Assembly: GCA_025357895.1 (NCBI GenBank)
Contig: JANYLL010000245.1
Coordinates: 1-15,948 of the forward strand
Direction of reading: 5' to 3'
Length of the DNA stretch: 15,948 bases
DNA from: Ignavibacteriota bacterium
GTDB lineage: Bacteria > Bacteroidota > Ignavibacteria > Palsa-1295
Position numbers and translations under genes: made by a program. Every line of letters begins with the position of its first letter. Position 1 is the first letter of the stretch. The notes beneath the pieces are model-generated. The model worked only from the letters and a program-made list of their open reading frames with translations, had not been told where the DNA came from and did not search any database. Of the stretch, positions 15,885-15,948 are shown one piece after another.

Positions 15885-15948
15885 CAGCATTTTCCAAGCG
15901 TGAATTCAGATTCTCAAAATCCGAGTTCCATTGTCTCACCAATGTGCT

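Noticed and set aside
1..15948. CRISPR arrays, tRNA or rRNA genes, insertion sequences, attachment sites
   Set aside because: No regularly spaced direct repeats with spacers, no tRNA- or rRNA-like sequence, and no transposase or terminal inverted repeats were seen on reading both strands.

Overview
The window most likely comes from a bacterium of the Bacteroidetes/Chlorobi (FCB) supergroup, perhaps an Ignavibacteria or Kapabacteria-like lineage. Five of the seven genes encode large exported proteins ending in a Por/type IX secretion (T9SS) type A C-terminal sorting domain. None of the starts has a convincing Shine-Dalgarno sequence. A few TAnnTTTG-like promoter elements, as known in Bacteroidetes, can be found. 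The lineage is inferred from these traits; no rRNA or marker gene is present.

Layout. (1) 2-3483, plus strand: a 5'-truncated subtilisin-like (S8) peptidase overlaps by 4 bases an Asp-box (BNR/Ycf48-like) beta-propeller protein that starts with GTG. The pair looks co-transcribed and translationally coupled, and is more AT-rich than what follows. (2) 3673-7146, plus: an 1157-residue exported protein with a large unrecognised beta-rich middle, a beta-sandwich, two fibronectin-III-like domains and a sorting domain. (3) 7365-8141, minus: a small predicted outer-membrane beta-barrel. (4) 8279-11926, plus, divergent from the barrel gene: a 1215-residue protein with six Asp boxes, six cysteine-paired Ig-like repeats of about 109 residues, a cohesin-like segment and a sorting domain. 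(5) 11927-11997: a compact intergenic element of two opposed arrays of four 7-base repeats, folding into a long hairpin between convergent genes. (6) 11998-14007, minus: an exported protein with a C25/gingipain-like core flanked by Fn3 domains, in which both catalytic positions appear substituted. (7) 14055-15872, minus: a long-chain acyl-CoA synthetase.

Functionally this is a T9SS cargo cluster: two protease-fold proteins and three large beta-structured surface or secreted proteins, plus one housekeeping lipid-activation enzyme. No T9SS machinery genes, RNA genes, CRISPR arrays, insertion sequences or phage genes are visible. No gene-free stretch exceeds 300 bases. I do not see a clear new multi-gene system. 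The strongest leads are the catalytically altered gingipain-like protein, the opposed heptamer arrays and the cysteine-clamped repeat protein.
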